From NCBI RefSeq assembly GCF_019218885.1, contig NZ_JAHUWT010000002.1, positions 682,001 to 746,000 on the forward strand: a DNA stretch of 64,000 nt, given 5' to 3'. The stretch's first letter is position 1. The number at the start of each line of letters is the position of its first letter. Positions 26,733-35,783 of this stretch are shown piece after piece. Position numbers and translations under genes: made by a program. The notes under the pieces are model-generated. The model saw nothing but the letters and a program-made list of their open reading frames with translations. It was not told where the DNA came from and made no database searches. Source of the DNA: Bordetella sp. BOR01. GTDB lineage: Bacteria > Pseudomonadota > Gammaproteobacteria > Burkholderiales > Burkholderiaceae_B.

Positions 26733-28409
26733 ATGTCCGCTGCTTCCCACATCGCTCGCCCCGAGTTCGGCCCCTTGAACCAGCGCCCGCGCCCGAGCGG
26801 CATCATGCACCCCGACCAGGGGTGGCATTTGTCGCATTGGTACGAGGCGCCGCGCGAAGACCCGGCCCAGCCCGAGGTGTACGTCTACACGGACGCAATG
26901 TCGTACCTGGCCGGCGACGAGGTGGCGTTCCATGCGTCCAGCACCGCCGGCCAGTGGACACTGGAGGTATGGCGCGATGGATTGCAGCCCGAATGCGTGC
27001 ACAACTGTGCCGGCATCGCCGGGGAATTCACGCCCATGCCCAAGGCGGCCTACCGCGATGGCTGCGGTTGGCCGGTCGCGCAGCGCTGGCGCCTGCCGGC
27101 GGATGCCGCCAGCGGGTTCTACCGCGTGGCGGCCTATTGCGACCGGCCCGACGGCTCGCGCTTCCTGCAGCACCATTTCTTCGTGGTGCGACCGCATGCG
27201 CAGGCCCAACCCCAGCCCGGCCGGTTCCTGTTCCTGCTGTCCACGTCGACCTGGATGGCCTACAACGACTGGGGCGGCGCCAACGCCTACGACGGGATCG
27301 ACGGGCCGCAAGGCGACCAGTTCTCGCCGGTGCTGAGCAATCAGCGGCCCTGGACGCGCGGCCTGGTCTGGCTGCCGCCCGGCGCGCCGCGGCTGTGCGA
27401 CCCGGTGCCGCGCGAGCCGTGGGAAGCGCCGCGCTATCCCACCAAGGAATGGGCCTATACCAATGGCTTTGCGCAGTTCTATGCGTCGTCGGGCTGGGCG
27501 CATTTCGAACGCCATTTCGCGGTATGGGCCGAGCGCGAGGGCTATGCCTTCGATACCATTACGCAGACCGACCTGCATTACCGGCCTGAACTGTTGCGCG
27601 GCTACGATGCCGTGGTCATCGCCGGCCACGACGAGTATTGGACGCGGCAGATGCGCGAGACGATCGACCAGTTCGTCGAGCAGGGCGGCAAGGTGGCGCG
27701 TTTCGGTGGGAACTTCATGTGGCAGATCCGCCTGGAAGACGAAGGCCGGCGGCAAGTCTGCTACAAGGCGCGCGCCAAGGATGAAGACCCGGTGGCCGGC
27801 GGCCCCGACCACGCCACCCTGACGGGCGCCTGGGAAGAGCAGGCCGTCAACTGGCCCGGGGCGACGACGTTCGGCGTGAACGGCATGCGGGGCGTGTACT
27901 CGTCATGGGGAGGCTTTGCGCCGCGCGCCAGCCGGGGCTTTACGGTTTACCGTCCGCGCCATTGGGCGTTTACCGGCTTGGACATGCACTATGGGGATGT
28001 CCTGGGCGCCCAGGCGGGCGTGTTCGCCTACGAGGTCGACGGCCTGGAATACACCTTCCGCCATGGGCTGCCATACCCCACGCATGAAGACGGCGCGCCG
28101 GAAAGCGCCGAGATCCTTGCCATGTCGCCCGCGCTGTACGGCGAGGAAATGCACGATGGCGAGGGATTTCGGTACTACCTGAAAGATGGCGGGCTGGCGC
28201 GCAAAGCCGAGGCCCTGAGCGGAGACGCCAGCCCGGAATCGATTGCCCGCCACCAATATGGCTCGGGCATGATCGTTTCCATGACACGGGGCAAGGGTGA
28301 GGTCTTTACCGCCGGCAGCTGCGAATGGGTCATGGGATTGACGCGCAACTGCTATTACACCCAAGGCGTGACGCGAAACGTGCTGAACCGGTTTCTGGGG
28401 CGCGGCTAG
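26733..28409 (+). CDS. N,N-dimethylformamidase large-subunit-like protein
   Basis: 558 residues without signal peptide. The C-terminal two-thirds match the DMFase beta-subunit-like domain: LLSTSTWMAYNDWGGANAYDG, the GYDAVVIAGHDEYWTRQMRE segment and GGKVARFGGNFMWQIRLE (a Rossmann-like glutamine-amidotransferase-type core), followed by a late tail with RHQYGSGMIVSMTRG. Dimethylformamidase hydrolyses an amide to amine and acid. No small alpha subunit is seen next to it, so the real substrate is open. The ATG at 26733 was chosen over an upstream in-frame start that would overlap the ATPase gene. Last gene of the acylase-transporter run. Confidence 0.82.
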   Translation: MSAASHIARPEFGPLNQRPRPSGIMHPDQGWHLSHWYEAPREDPAQPEVYVYTDAMSYLAGDEVAFHASSTAGQWTLEVWRDGLQPECVHNCAGIAGEFTPMPKAAYRDGCGWPVAQRWRLPADAASGFYRVAAYCDRPDGSRFLQHHFFVVRPHAQAQPQPGRFLFLLSTSTWMAYNDWGGANAYDGIDGPQGDQFSPVLSNQRPWTRGLVWLPPGAPRLCDPVPREPWEAPRYPTKEWAYTNGFAQFYASSGWAHFERHFAVWAEREGYAFDTITQTDLHYRPELLRGYDAVVIAGHDEYWTRQMRETIDQFVEQGGKVARFGGNFMWQIRLEDEGRRQVCYKARAKDEDPVAGGPDHATLTGAWEEQAVNWPGATTFGVNGMRGVYSSWGGFAPRASRGFTVYRPRHWAFTGLDMHYGDVLGAQAGVFAYEVDGLEYTFRHGLPYPTHEDGAPESAEILAMSPALYGEEMHDGEGFRYYLKDGGLARKAEALSGDASPESIARHQYGSGMIVSMTRGKGEVFTAGSCEWVMGLTRNCYYTQGVTRNVLNRFLGRG

Positions 28410-28431
28410 ATCCGCCGGGCGTACTGGCCGG

Positions 28432-29757
28432 TCAACGCGGAGCCCGGAACGCGAACGGCAGCCTGGCGTGGACCGCGTACGCCAGCTTGCCTTCAAACTG
28501 CGCGGCCTGGGCCGCAGCCAGGGCGGCGGCATCCAGGCTGGCGCTGCCCGAGCTCTGCGTCACGGCGGCCTGGACTTCGCCGCCCGTGGTCAGGGTCAGC
28601 GTGACCTGCACCGTGCCCTGGGCATCCTGCGCATCTTTCGGGTAGGCGGGGATCGGCACTTCCAACAGGACGTTGCCGTTGTGGCTGGTGGCGGCCACCG
28701 GGCCCGTGATCAGGTAGATGCGCTTGTCGTGGGCGGCGGTGGTCACCTGCCGCAACTGGTTCGCCGGGTCGGGTGCCGCCTGCGGGCTGGCCTGGCTGGA
28801 AGGTGCGGGCGATGAGGCCGGCGGGCTCAGCCATTGCGACAAGCCATGGGCGAGTATGCCGACGAACAGCCAGATATACCACTTGGGCCAGCGCACCTCG
28901 ATGCTGCGCAGCTTGCGGATCCCGCGCACCAGCAGCGGGAGCGACTGCAGTGCCTGCGTGTACTGCCGTGCCAGCGCGGCGGGTACATGCAGGCTCCACC
29001 ACAGAGGCATGTGCCGCGATGCGTGATGGATGGCCGGTTCGGCCTGGCTGGCCTGCAGCCAACTGGGTGAAGGATGGCGCCGCATGCGCTCGATGGCGCG
29101 TTCGTAACGCAGGCGCTGCTTGCGCGGTTGTTGTTCCCACAGTTCGCGTTCTTCGGTATAGCGTTGCAGCCATTGGGCCGCATGCGGCGCGCGCGGCCGA
29201 TACGCGGCCTGGTCCCAGTGGAAATGATGCTGGGCCAGGGAATACAGCGCATACTGGCCGTCGGGCTGTCCGGCGATGCCCTCCAGCAGCCGGTCGCCCA
29301 GGTCGGCCATGCTGTCCAGCGATTCCAGCGCAGGGTCGGCGCGCAGGCGTTTCCAGGTGGCGGGCAGATCCTGCGGCTGGGCATGCATGAGCTCATCGAC
29401 CCATGTGTCGACGACGCGCCGGCGCTCGCGCGCGCTGCGCAAGGCGGCATCCTGCGGCACCTGGTGCAGGGGTTGCCGTGGCTCGGGCGGGACGTGGCCG
29501 GGAAATGCGGCATCGTCGGCAAGGGGCACCGCGGCATCGTCGGCAAAGGGTGCCGGGACTGCGGCGTCGGGCAGGTCGTCCGCGGTATCTGCCTGCGCCG
29601 CCCAGTTGATGGCGGTTTCGTAGGCACTGCGCAGTTCCTCGAACTCGCCAGCCTGAGTGTGCTGGTCCAGTGTCTTCAGCCGCTGCGCGTAGGCGCGCCG
29701 GATGGCCTTGGTGTCGCGGGTTGGTGCAATGCCGAGCACGGAGAAGATCGCTTGCAT
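28432..29757 (-). CDS. J-like domain / TonB C-terminal-domain fusion membrane protein
   Basis: 441 residues. Residues 1-52 fold like a J-domain (FSVLGIAPTRDTKAIRRAYAQRLKTL...EFEELRSAYETA), but the HPD tripeptide is absent; helices II and III are linked by KTLDQH. A charged cytoplasmic stretch follows, then one membrane segment at about 292-310 (KWYIWLFVGILAHGLSQWL), a Pro/Ser/Gln-rich linker and a TonB-family C-terminal domain (about 365-441: IPAYPKDAQDAQGTVQVTLTL...SSGSASLDAAAL). This predicts an inner-membrane protein with the J-like part inside and the TonB part in the periplasm. It lies 28 bp downstream of an HscC-type Hsp70 gene, echoing the HscC/DjlB-DjlC partnership of E. coli. Confidence 0.85.
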   Translation of the reverse strand: MQAIFSVLGIAPTRDTKAIRRAYAQRLKTLDQHTQAGEFEELRSAYETAINWAAQADTADDLPDAAVPAPFADDAAVPLADDAAFPGHVPPEPRQPLHQVPQDAALRSARERRRVVDTWVDELMHAQPQDLPATWKRLRADPALESLDSMADLGDRLLEGIAGQPDGQYALYSLAQHHFHWDQAAYRPRAPHAAQWLQRYTEERELWEQQPRKQRLRYERAIERMRRHPSPSWLQASQAEPAIHHASRHMPLWWSLHVPAALARQYTQALQSLPLLVRGIRKLRSIEVRWPKWYIWLFVGILAHGLSQWLSPPASSPAPSSQASPQAAPDPANQLRQVTTAAHDKRIYLITGPVAATSHNGNVLLEVPIPAYPKDAQDAQGTVQVTLTLTTGGEVQAAVTQSSGSASLDAAALAAAQAAQFEGKLAYAVHARLPFAFRAPR

Positions 29758-29785
29758 GGAATCGTGTCGTCGGGGGTGCCCGGCT

Positions 29786-31507
29786 TTATAGCGGATCGGG
29801 ATCGGTATCGAAGACGTTGTAGCGGTCGAAGTGTTCGATGGCGCGGCGCAGGCGGGCACGCGCGGTTTCGATATTGCGTTCGTGCTGTTCGAGCAGCGCG
29901 GCCTCGAACAGGCTGATCTCGTCGCCCATGATTTCGCGCGCGTGGCCGCGCAGGAAGGCATATATCCGTTCGGCCTCGGCCATGGCGCTGCGGTTTTCCA
30001 GCTTGTCGCGCGGATGGATCTTCAGTTCGGCCAGGGCGGCGAAGCGTTCGGCAATTTGCTGGTCGGTCAGTTCGCTGGCGTGGCTGCGGATGACGGCCCG
30101 GTGCAATTCGCCGGTGGCGACACGCGTGACCTCGACTTCGAGAATGCCGTTGACGTCGTAGGTGAAGCGGACCTCGATGGCGCCGTCGGCGCGCGTGCCG
30201 CGGTCTAGCGCAACGGTCAGCTCGCCTATCTTGATGTTGTCGCGCACCATGCGCGATTCGCCTTGGAAGATGGGCAGGTAGATTTCTTTCTGGCCATCCT
30301 GTACAGGCAGGTATTCGCGCACCCGGCTGACCGGTACGACTGTGTTGCGCTCGATGATGGGCGAGAACTGGCCATCGACATGGCGGCCGTCGCCCAGGCT
30401 GCGGGTGGTTTCTATGCCCAGCGAGTAGGGGCAGACGTCGGTCATGACCACTTCGCGCAGGGCGGCGTCGCGCGCTTTCAGGCCGGCCATCACGGCGGCC
30501 CCTTGCGCCACCACTTCGTCGGGGTTCAGCGCCATCGACGGAAAGCGGCCGAACATGCGGGTGACCAGGTTGCGTATCATCGGCGTCCGCGTGGCGCCGC
30601 CGGCCAAGACCACTTCCTGGATGTCGCCGCTGCGCAGCCCGGCATCGCGCAGCGCGCGTTCCAGCGGGGCGCGCAGGCGCTGCAGCAAGGGCTCCGAGAG
30701 CGAGCGGTAGTGTTCTTCGGTAAGTTCCAGGCGAAAGGCCTGGTCTTTCCATTGCACTTCGATAGGTGCCGAGGCAGCGTCGCTCAGCCGGATCTTGGCG
30801 GCCTCGACACGGGCGCGCAGGTGTTGCATGAAGGCGTTGTCGTCGCGTGCCCGCCGGGGAACATTGGCCGACTGGCAGAACCAGTGCGCGACTTCGTTGG
30901 CGAAGTCTTCGCCGCCCAGGAAGTTGTCGCCGGCCGTGGCGCGGACTTCCATTACGCCTTCGAACAATTCCAGGATGGAGACGTCGAAGGTGCCCCCGCC
31001 CAGGTCGAACACCAGGAACTGCGATTCGGCGGCGCGCTGGTGCAGGCCGTAGGCCAGGGCGGCCGCGGTGGGTTCGTTGATCAGCCGTTCGACGTGCAGG
31101 CCGGCCAATTGCGCCGCGGTACGTGTGGCCTTGCGCTGGCTGTCGGAAAAATAGGCCGGCACCGAGATCACGGCTTCGGTCACGGCCGTGCCCAAGGCGG
31201 TTTCGGCATCTTCTTTCAGCGCGCGCAATACCAGGGCCGACAGTTCTTCAGGCCGGAACTGGCGCGAGCCCAGCGGGTATGGCTTGTCGCTGCCCATGTG
31301 GCGCTTGAACAATGCCGCGGTTCGATCAGAGTGGGTTTGCAGGCGGTCGCGGGCCGCCTGGCCCACCAGGACGCTGCCGTCGTCATCGAGGCTGACGCAG
31401 GATGGCGTCAGCACCTGGCCCAGGGCATTGGGTATCAGCCGCGCCTGGCCATCGTGCCAGTATGCGACCAGGCTGTTGGTGGTGCCGAGATCGATGCCAA
31501 CTATCAT
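29786..31507 (-). CDS. hscC: Hsp70-family chaperone, HscC type
   Basis: 573 residues, shorter than DnaK (about 640) and matching HscC. ATPase signatures are [15 protein letters not shown] at the N-terminus, the [16 protein letters not shown] phosphate loop and [17 protein letters not shown]. The substrate-binding half starts near [11 protein letters not shown], and the helical lid is shortened. The ATG at 31507 starts directly at the conserved [10 protein letters not shown]; upstream in-frame sequence is not chaperone-like. It is followed by the J-like/TonB fusion gene, its likely partner. Confidence 0.92.
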   Translation of the reverse strand: MIVGIDLGTTNSLVAYWHDGQARLIPNALGQVLTPSCVSLDDDGSVLVGQAARDRLQTHSDRTAALFKRHMGSDKPYPLGSRQFRPEELSALVLRALKEDAETALGTAVTEAVISVPAYFSDSQRKATRTAAQLAGLHVERLINEPTAAALAYGLHQRAAESQFLVFDLGGGTFDVSILELFEGVMEVRATAGDNFLGGEDFANEVAHWFCQSANVPRRARDDNAFMQHLRARVEAAKIRLSDAASAPIEVQWKDQAFRLELTEEHYRSLSEPLLQRLRAPLERALRDAGLRSGDIQEVVLAGGATRTPMIRNLVTRMFGRFPSMALNPDEVVAQGAAVMAGLKARDAALREVVMTDVCPYSLGIETTRSLGDGRHVDGQFSPIIERNTVVPVSRVREYLPVQDGQKEIYLPIFQGESRMVRDNIKIGELTVALDRGTRADGAIEVRFTYDVNGILEVEVTRVATGELHRAVIRSHASELTDQQIAERFAALAELKIHPRDKLENRSAMAEAERIYAFLRGHAREIMGDEISLFEAALLEQHERNIETARARLRRAIEHFDRYNVFDTDPDPL

Positions 31508-31578
31508 GAACCACGCTGTTCCTCGCGCCGGACACAGCGGCCCGCCGCATGCCTGGCGGGACCGGCGCAGACTATTGT

Positions 31579-31608
31579 TTGCACATATTCTGGATGCAGC
31601 ACTATATA
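31579..31608 (+). promoter_or_regulatory. Candidate sigma70 promoter in the hscC / membrane-protein divergent gap
   Basis: TTGCAC (31579-31584) and TATATA (31603-31608) are 18 bp apart in a locally AT-rich patch of the 193-bp divergent gap, pointing at the membrane-protein gene 92 bp further on. Pattern match only; no experimental support. Confidence 0.35.
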
Positions 31609-31700
31609 CGCCGCGGGCGGGCCACCGCAATGCAGCTTGTCCGGGTCCGGTATGCTGTGCCCAGATTTCAACGACGGGGCGTTCTGGAAGCCGACAAGAA

Positions 31701-32390
31701 ATGACCGTACTTGCCGCTATTTTCTATTTCCTGGGCCAGCATTCCATACTGAGCCTGCCCCTGCTGACACTGCTGGGCGTGGCCGTGGGCGCCTGCCTGG
31801 CCAGGTGGCTGCGGCATGGCGCCTGGTACGCACTGGGCGCGGTGGGCTTTGTGCTGGGCATGGTCAATGTGTTCACCGGGGCCATGGCCAACGCTGTTTT
31901 CGTGAATGCGTTCGGCACGTACGGCAGCGCCGTCATCACACATGCCGAGGAAACCAGTTCGCGGCTGAATGAACAGAATATCCGGGCGTACGACGCCGTG
32001 ATGAAGACGGCCGACGGCCGCGATGTGAAGATCAGTTTCGATACGATGTCGGCCAGCCTGTACCCGGTGCGCAACGAGATCGAATTGCCGCCCACGGGCG
32101 AACGTTTCGTGGTGAAGTACATGCCGGGCTTCGAGCGCAGCGTCGCGATCATGCGCGACGAATCCCCCTTCGGCAAGCGCAGCCTGGTGCAGCAGGCACG
32201 CGCGCCGGTCGAGCGGGCGAAGGCGCAGTTGGCCGCCAGCCCCGGCAATGCCGAATTCCGCCAGGAATACCGCCAGGCGCTGCAACGGTTCCTGGATACC
32301 TACCAGGATGATGCCCCGCCCGGCCTGCTCGAGCACTATCGGGGCGAATTGCAGGGGCTGGGCCGGCCCGCGCCGGACGCCAGCCCTTGA
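31701..32390 (+). CDS. Conserved membrane-anchored hypothetical protein
   Basis: 229 residues. Two membrane segments near the N-terminus (about 3-25 and 30-52: [44 protein letters not shown]), then a soluble part with a beta-rich stretch ([26 protein letters not shown]) and a helical Gln/Ala/Arg-rich C-terminus. Function not recognised. The ATG at 31701 was chosen because the first hydrophobic segment starts there, although the frame is open further up. The following 237 bp to the glycosylase stop show nothing. Confidence 0.72.
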   Translation: MTVLAAIFYFLGQHSILSLPLLTLLGVAVGACLARWLRHGAWYALGAVGFVLGMVNVFTGAMANAVFVNAFGTYGSAVITHAEETSSRLNEQNIRAYDAVMKTADGRDVKISFDTMSASLYPVRNEIELPPTGERFVVKYMPGFERSVAIMRDESPFGKRSLVQQARAPVERAKAQLAASPGNAEFRQEYRQALQRFLDTYQDDAPPGLLEHYRGELQGLGRPAPDASP

Positions 32391-32627
32391 CATGCCCTCT
32401 GCTTCAGTGCTGGGGCCTGGCCGGGCCGGCACGGACGCCGGCAAGCGCGTCGATGTCCAGGCCGCGACCCTGCACCAGGATTTCGGCCCAGCGATAACCC
32501 TGGTCTTGCAGCACGGGGGCTTGCTGCAGCGCCAGGCAACCGGCCACCGCACATGCTCGGCATTGCGCATGGCCGCGGGCCCGAGGCCATGCGCCTGCGC
32601 CGCCACGCAGGGGTCCAGCAGGCATCC

Positions 32628-33284
32628 CTACAGGCCTACGCCGTCGCGCCGGCGGGTCGTGCGATAGAAGCGCCAGAACAGCAGCGCGGCGCTGGCGCGA
32701 TAGGGCGCCCATGCCGAGGCGATGCCGATCAGGCGGGTGCGGTCCGGATACTCTCCGGGTGTCAGCGCATCGCCCACCGCTTTTTGCAGGGCGATGTCGC
32801 CCGCCGGGAAGATGTCCGGGTGCCCGGCGCAGAACATCAGGTAGATCTCGGCCGTCCAGGGCCCGATGCCCTTGTGCCGGGTCAGCGCCGCAATGGCGGC
32901 GTCGGTGGGCATGGCCTCGATGGCGGGCAGGTCCAGTTCGCCGGCCGCCAGCACGGCTGCCAGTGCGGCCAGGGTGCGGTACTTGCCCTGGGACAAGCCC
33001 ACGCCTTGCAGGCCGCGTTCGCCCAAGGCCAGGAAGCCCGCGGGCGTGGTGGCCGCCGGCAAGGCTTCCAGGCGGCGCCAGATGGCGTCGGCCGAGGCCA
33101 CGGACACCTGCTGGCCGCAGACGATACGCGCCAGGCCGGCAAAGCCTGCCGGGCGCGAGCGCAGCGGAACCTCGCCCACCGCATCGTGTATCGGCCGCAG
33201 CCGGGGATCCAGCTCGATGAGCTGGCGCAGGTGCAGGTCGACCGCTTCCTGGGTGGTCAGGCGATGCGGGGCGGCTGCGCGCAT
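32628..33284 (-). CDS. DNA-3-methyladenine glycosylase II-like (HhH-GPD superfamily)
   Basis: 218 residues, lacking the N-terminal TBP-like domain of E. coli AlkA and so closer to the short Mag1-type enzymes. The helix-hairpin-helix is visible in LTRHKGIGPWTAEIYLMFC, followed by the catalytic Asp in FPAGDIALQKAV. AR-IVCGQQVSVASADAIWRRLE is the family helix pair. It removes alkylated bases (3-methyladenine and others) from DNA as the first step of base-excision repair. Single gene, 18 bp from the RidA gene on the same strand. Confidence 0.92.
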   Translation of the reverse strand: MRAAAPHRLTTQEAVDLHLRQLIELDPRLRPIHDAVGEVPLRSRPAGFAGLARIVCGQQVSVASADAIWRRLEALPAATTPAGFLALGERGLQGVGLSQGKYRTLAALAAVLAAGELDLPAIEAMPTDAAIAALTRHKGIGPWTAEIYLMFCAGHPDIFPAGDIALQKAVGDALTPGEYPDRTRLIGIASAWAPYRASAALLFWRFYRTTRRRDGVGL

Positions 33285-33302
33285 GATGCCGGGGCAGCCG
33301 GT

Positions 33303-33704
33303 TCAGGCTTCGGAAACGGGGCCCGGGAGGCGGCGTTCCGGCAGCAGGGCCTGCACTTCGATTTCGACGTCAACGTCCAGCGCCAGCTTTGCCTGCACCG
33401 TCGAGCGCGCGGGCAAAGTATGGCCGAAGCGCGCCGCATAGACCTTGTTGAATTCGCCGAACAGTGCCAGGTCGGACAGCCACACCGTGGCGCGCACGAC
33501 GTCTTGCAGGTGGCAGCCGGCCTTGTTCAGGGTCTCGGTGATGCGGTCGAACACGGCTTCGGTCTGCGTGGCGATGTCGCCGCGCACGACCTGGCCCGAT
33601 GCATCCATGGGAACCTGGCCCGAGGCAAACAGGAAGCCGCCGGCGAGCACGGCGCGCGACAGCGGCAAGGGCGAAGAACTGGGAAGGCGGGTGATGCGTG
33701 ACAT
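33303..33704 (-). CDS. RidA-family enamine/imine deaminase
   Basis: 133 residues, the normal RidA/YjgF/UK114 length. It shows AGGFLFASGQVPMD, DVVRATVWLSDLALFGEFNKVYAARFG, and the active-site region LPARSTVQAKLALDVDVEIEVQALL with the substrate-binding Arg and the C-terminal Glu. It detoxifies reactive enamines/imines formed by PLP enzymes. The ATG at 33704 starts the fold. Same strand and next to the glycosylase gene; no metabolic partner adjoins it. Confidence 0.92.
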   Translation of the reverse strand: MSRITRLPSSSPLPLSRAVLAGGFLFASGQVPMDASGQVVRGDIATQTEAVFDRITETLNKAGCHLQDVVRATVWLSDLALFGEFNKVYAARFGHTLPARSTVQAKLALDVDVEIEVQALLPERRLPGPVSEA

Positions 33705-33812
33705 GGCGATACCTCGGCTGGGAAAGGGGGCGCACGAATATGATGCGAACCCTATCACACGAGGCCGGGACGTGCATGCCCCGGCCTCGCCTGCCACGCG
33801 TCGCCGGCCGGC

Positions 33813-34001
33813 TTACGAGTCGCGCTTGTGCTGCGGCTTGCCGTGCTGCGAGGTGGATGCCATTTTTTCCAGTTCTTTCTTGTCCATGGATTCGTACATG
33901 GACTTTGAAGCGCCCTTCAGGTCGCTTTTCTTTTGCTCGCCGCGCTTGGCGGCCAGTGCGGCGCCGGCCGCTTTCTGCTGGGCTTGGGATTTCGCGGGCA
34001 T
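33813..34001 (-). CDS. Small basic DUF3008-like protein
   Basis: 62 residues, very Lys/Ala/Gln-rich: KSQAQQKAAGAALAAKRGE then KGASKSMYESMDKKELEKMA. This is the pattern of the DUF3008 (YjdJ-like) family of short hydrophilic proteins of unknown function, often found alone. A clear GGAGG eight bases before the ATG supports it as a real gene although it is very short. Confidence 0.85.
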   Translation of the reverse strand: MPAKSQAQQKAAGAALAAKRGEQKKSDLKGASKSMYESMDKKELEKMASTSQHGKPQHKRDS

Positions 34002-34124
34002 GATTCGCCTCCGTAGGGGGTGAAATGGACAGGCCGGGCACGCAAGCCGCATGCCTGGCGGGCCGGGTTTGTCCCTATACCGATGCCCTTGTTCGCCGCG
34101 TGGGCAGCGGTGTAGCATTCGCTG

Positions 34125-34146
34125 AATGTGACCATGTGGTCACATT
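34125..34146. promoter_or_regulatory. 22-bp perfect dyad: likely operator of the TetR regulator
   Basis: Arms AATGTGACCA and TGGTCACATT are exact inverted copies (10 bp each) around a 2-base centre, in the 200-bp gap before the first gene of the D-amino-acid operon, 55 bp upstream of its ATG. The size and symmetry suit a TetR dimer, and a TetR gene is the second gene of that operon. It is not a CRP site because the TGTGA and TCACA halves are 8 bases apart, not 6. Confidence 0.7.
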
Positions 34147-34201
34147 GGCTTGAATCGATGCGTCGGCGCCTTGTGCCGGCCGGAAGAAGGGACACCCAGG
34201 C

Positions 34202-35134
34202 ATGACCATAGGAATCGCCGCCAGCGGGCCACGGGCCGGTGCGGCCGTGCGTGCCGCCGTGCTGGGCGCCGAGTTGCTGGGCCGGGGCGCCATCGGCGGC
34301 TTTGCCGTCTATGCCGTGCTGGACGAACACGGCCGGCCGCACTACTGCACGACGCAGCGCGGCGGCATCGGCCATGCGGCCATTCCCGAAGCCTGGCTGG
34401 ATGCAAGCGTGGCCGCGGCGATCTCCAGCGGCCCCGACCGGCCCGAGCCCCTGGTGCAATTCCTGCCTGGCGCCGAAGGGGTGGGGCTGGTTGCCGGACA
34501 TCGCCTGCCGAACCGGCCGGGCGCGGACGGCGTGCCCCTGAACCAGGCGGTGTTGTCCCGGCTGGCTGCCGGACAGGCGCCGCAGCAGGCGCTGGATGCC
34601 GTGCTGGCGGCCAATGCCGAAGCGGATGCCGGGCTTGTCGCGGTCAGCGCACGGGGCGAACTGGGGTGGGGCAATAGTGCGCGGGTCGCGCGCCGCAGCG
34701 ACCGGGGCGAGGCCCATCGCCGCGATGCAAGCGGCAGCCTGGCCTTGCTGCACAATTCCATTTACTCCTATGTGCCGCAGGGCCTGGCCGATGCATTGGC
34801 CGAGCTGGCGTGGGCGCAGATACAGGGGCGGCCGGCGGGCTGGCAATTCCTGGCGCTGCGGGCGCCGGTAGCCATTCGCCCGGCGGCGCGCGACCGCGTG
34901 CTGGTCGACGCCGCAGGCGCCATTGTTGCGCTGGAGACGGCCGATCCGCACGTGCCCATGCTCAACCGTCGCGGCACGGCAATCTACCTGGGAGCGGAAG
35001 TCTGGCTAGGCGAGCGCAAAGTGGGGCGGATCGCCACCGAGCTGTATGCCGACCTGGCCGCGGGCATGGCGCATCCCCTGCCCGGCGCGGCACAACACAC
35101 CATACTGATGAGGGCCGGCGATGTCGCGGCGTGA
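34202..35134 (+). CDS. Conserved hypothetical protein, first gene of the D-amino-acid operon
   Basis: 310 residues, not confidently recognised. The N-terminus (MTIGIAASGPRAGAAVRAAVLGAELLGRGAIGGFAVYAVLDEHGRPHYCTTQRGG) has the look of an Ntn-hydrolase-like fold, with alternating strands and Gly-rich turns. ELGWGNSARV and LLHNSIYSYVPQGLADALAELAW are other notable stretches. No signal peptide. It overlaps the TetR gene by 14 bp and sits behind the 22-bp dyad. An enzyme acting on the same substrates is likely but unproven. Confidence 0.78.
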   Translation: MTIGIAASGPRAGAAVRAAVLGAELLGRGAIGGFAVYAVLDEHGRPHYCTTQRGGIGHAAIPEAWLDASVAAAISSGPDRPEPLVQFLPGAEGVGLVAGHRLPNRPGADGVPLNQAVLSRLAAGQAPQQALDAVLAANAEADAGLVAVSARGELGWGNSARVARRSDRGEAHRRDASGSLALLHNSIYSYVPQGLADALAELAWAQIQGRPAGWQFLALRAPVAIRPAARDRVLVDAAGAIVALETADPHVPMLNRRGTAIYLGAEVWLGERKVGRIATELYADLAAGMAHPLPGAAQHTILMRAGDVAA

Positions 35135-35783
35135 ACAAACCGAGCGCCAGATATTGCAGGCGCTGGAAGCGCAGATCTGCGAGAACGGCATGGCCGGGGT
35201 GGGCATCAACGTCATCGCCAAGCGGGCCGGCGTGAGCAAAGAGCTGATCTACCGCTATTTCGATGGCATGCCGGGATTGATGCTGGCATGGATGAAAGAG
35301 CAGGACTTCTGGACGGGGCGATCCGACTTGCTGAAAGATGGCGAGTCCAGCCAGCGCACGCCGTCCGACTTGATCCTGTCGATGCTGCGCGCGCAGATCG
35401 AGGCGCTGGCGGGCAATGAGTCGCTGCGCGAGGTGCGGCGCTGGGAACTGATCGAGCGCAATGAGGTGACCGCGCAATTGGCAGAACGGCGCGAACGCGC
35501 GGCGCGCGGATTCATCGACCGGGTCGATGGCCTGACCGGCGACGCCGATGTGCCCGCGATGGTCAGCATCATGCTGGCCGGGGTGCTGTACCTGATGCTG
35601 CGTTCAAAGACAGAAAGCCATTTCCTGGGCGTGCCGCTGCGCACCAACGAGGGCTGGGCGCGCCTGTATGCCGCGCTGGAAACCCTGGTGCAAAGCCTGC
35701 CCGAAAACCTGAGGAAAGAGCCGCTTGCCGCGCTGGAAGCCGCCATGCGCCCCCCCTCGACACCGAAGGACGCTGAAGCATGA
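35121..35783 (+). CDS. TetR-family transcriptional regulator
   Basis: 220 residues. An N-terminal helix-turn-helix (about residues 8-55: ERQILQALEAQICENGMAGVGINVIAKRAGVSKELIYRYFDG) is followed by an all-helical ligand domain. It overlaps the gene before it and the ThDP-enzyme gene after it (ATGA), so it is made as part of the operon it probably represses through the dyad at 34125-34146. Ligand presumably a D-amino acid, N-acyl amino acid or 2-keto acid. Confidence 0.92.
   Translation: MSRREQTERQILQALEAQICENGMAGVGINVIAKRAGVSKELIYRYFDGMPGLMLAWMKEQDFWTGRSDLLKDGESSQRTPSDLILSMLRAQIEALAGNESLREVRRWELIERNEVTAQLAERRERAARGFIDRVDGLTGDADVPAMVSIMLAGVLYLMLRSKTESHFLGVPLRTNEGWARLYAALETLVQSLPENLRKEPLAALEAAMRPPSTPKDAEA

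Noticed and set aside
26733-28409. Second DMFase (small) subunit hidden near the large-subunit-like gene
   Set aside because: No short frame with ribosome site or fitting composition exists in the gaps on either side.
34129-34142. CRP/Vfr-like site inside the dyad
   Set aside because: The TGTGA and TCACA halves are 8 bases apart where CRP needs 6, and the symmetry extends further out, so a TetR operator explains it better.
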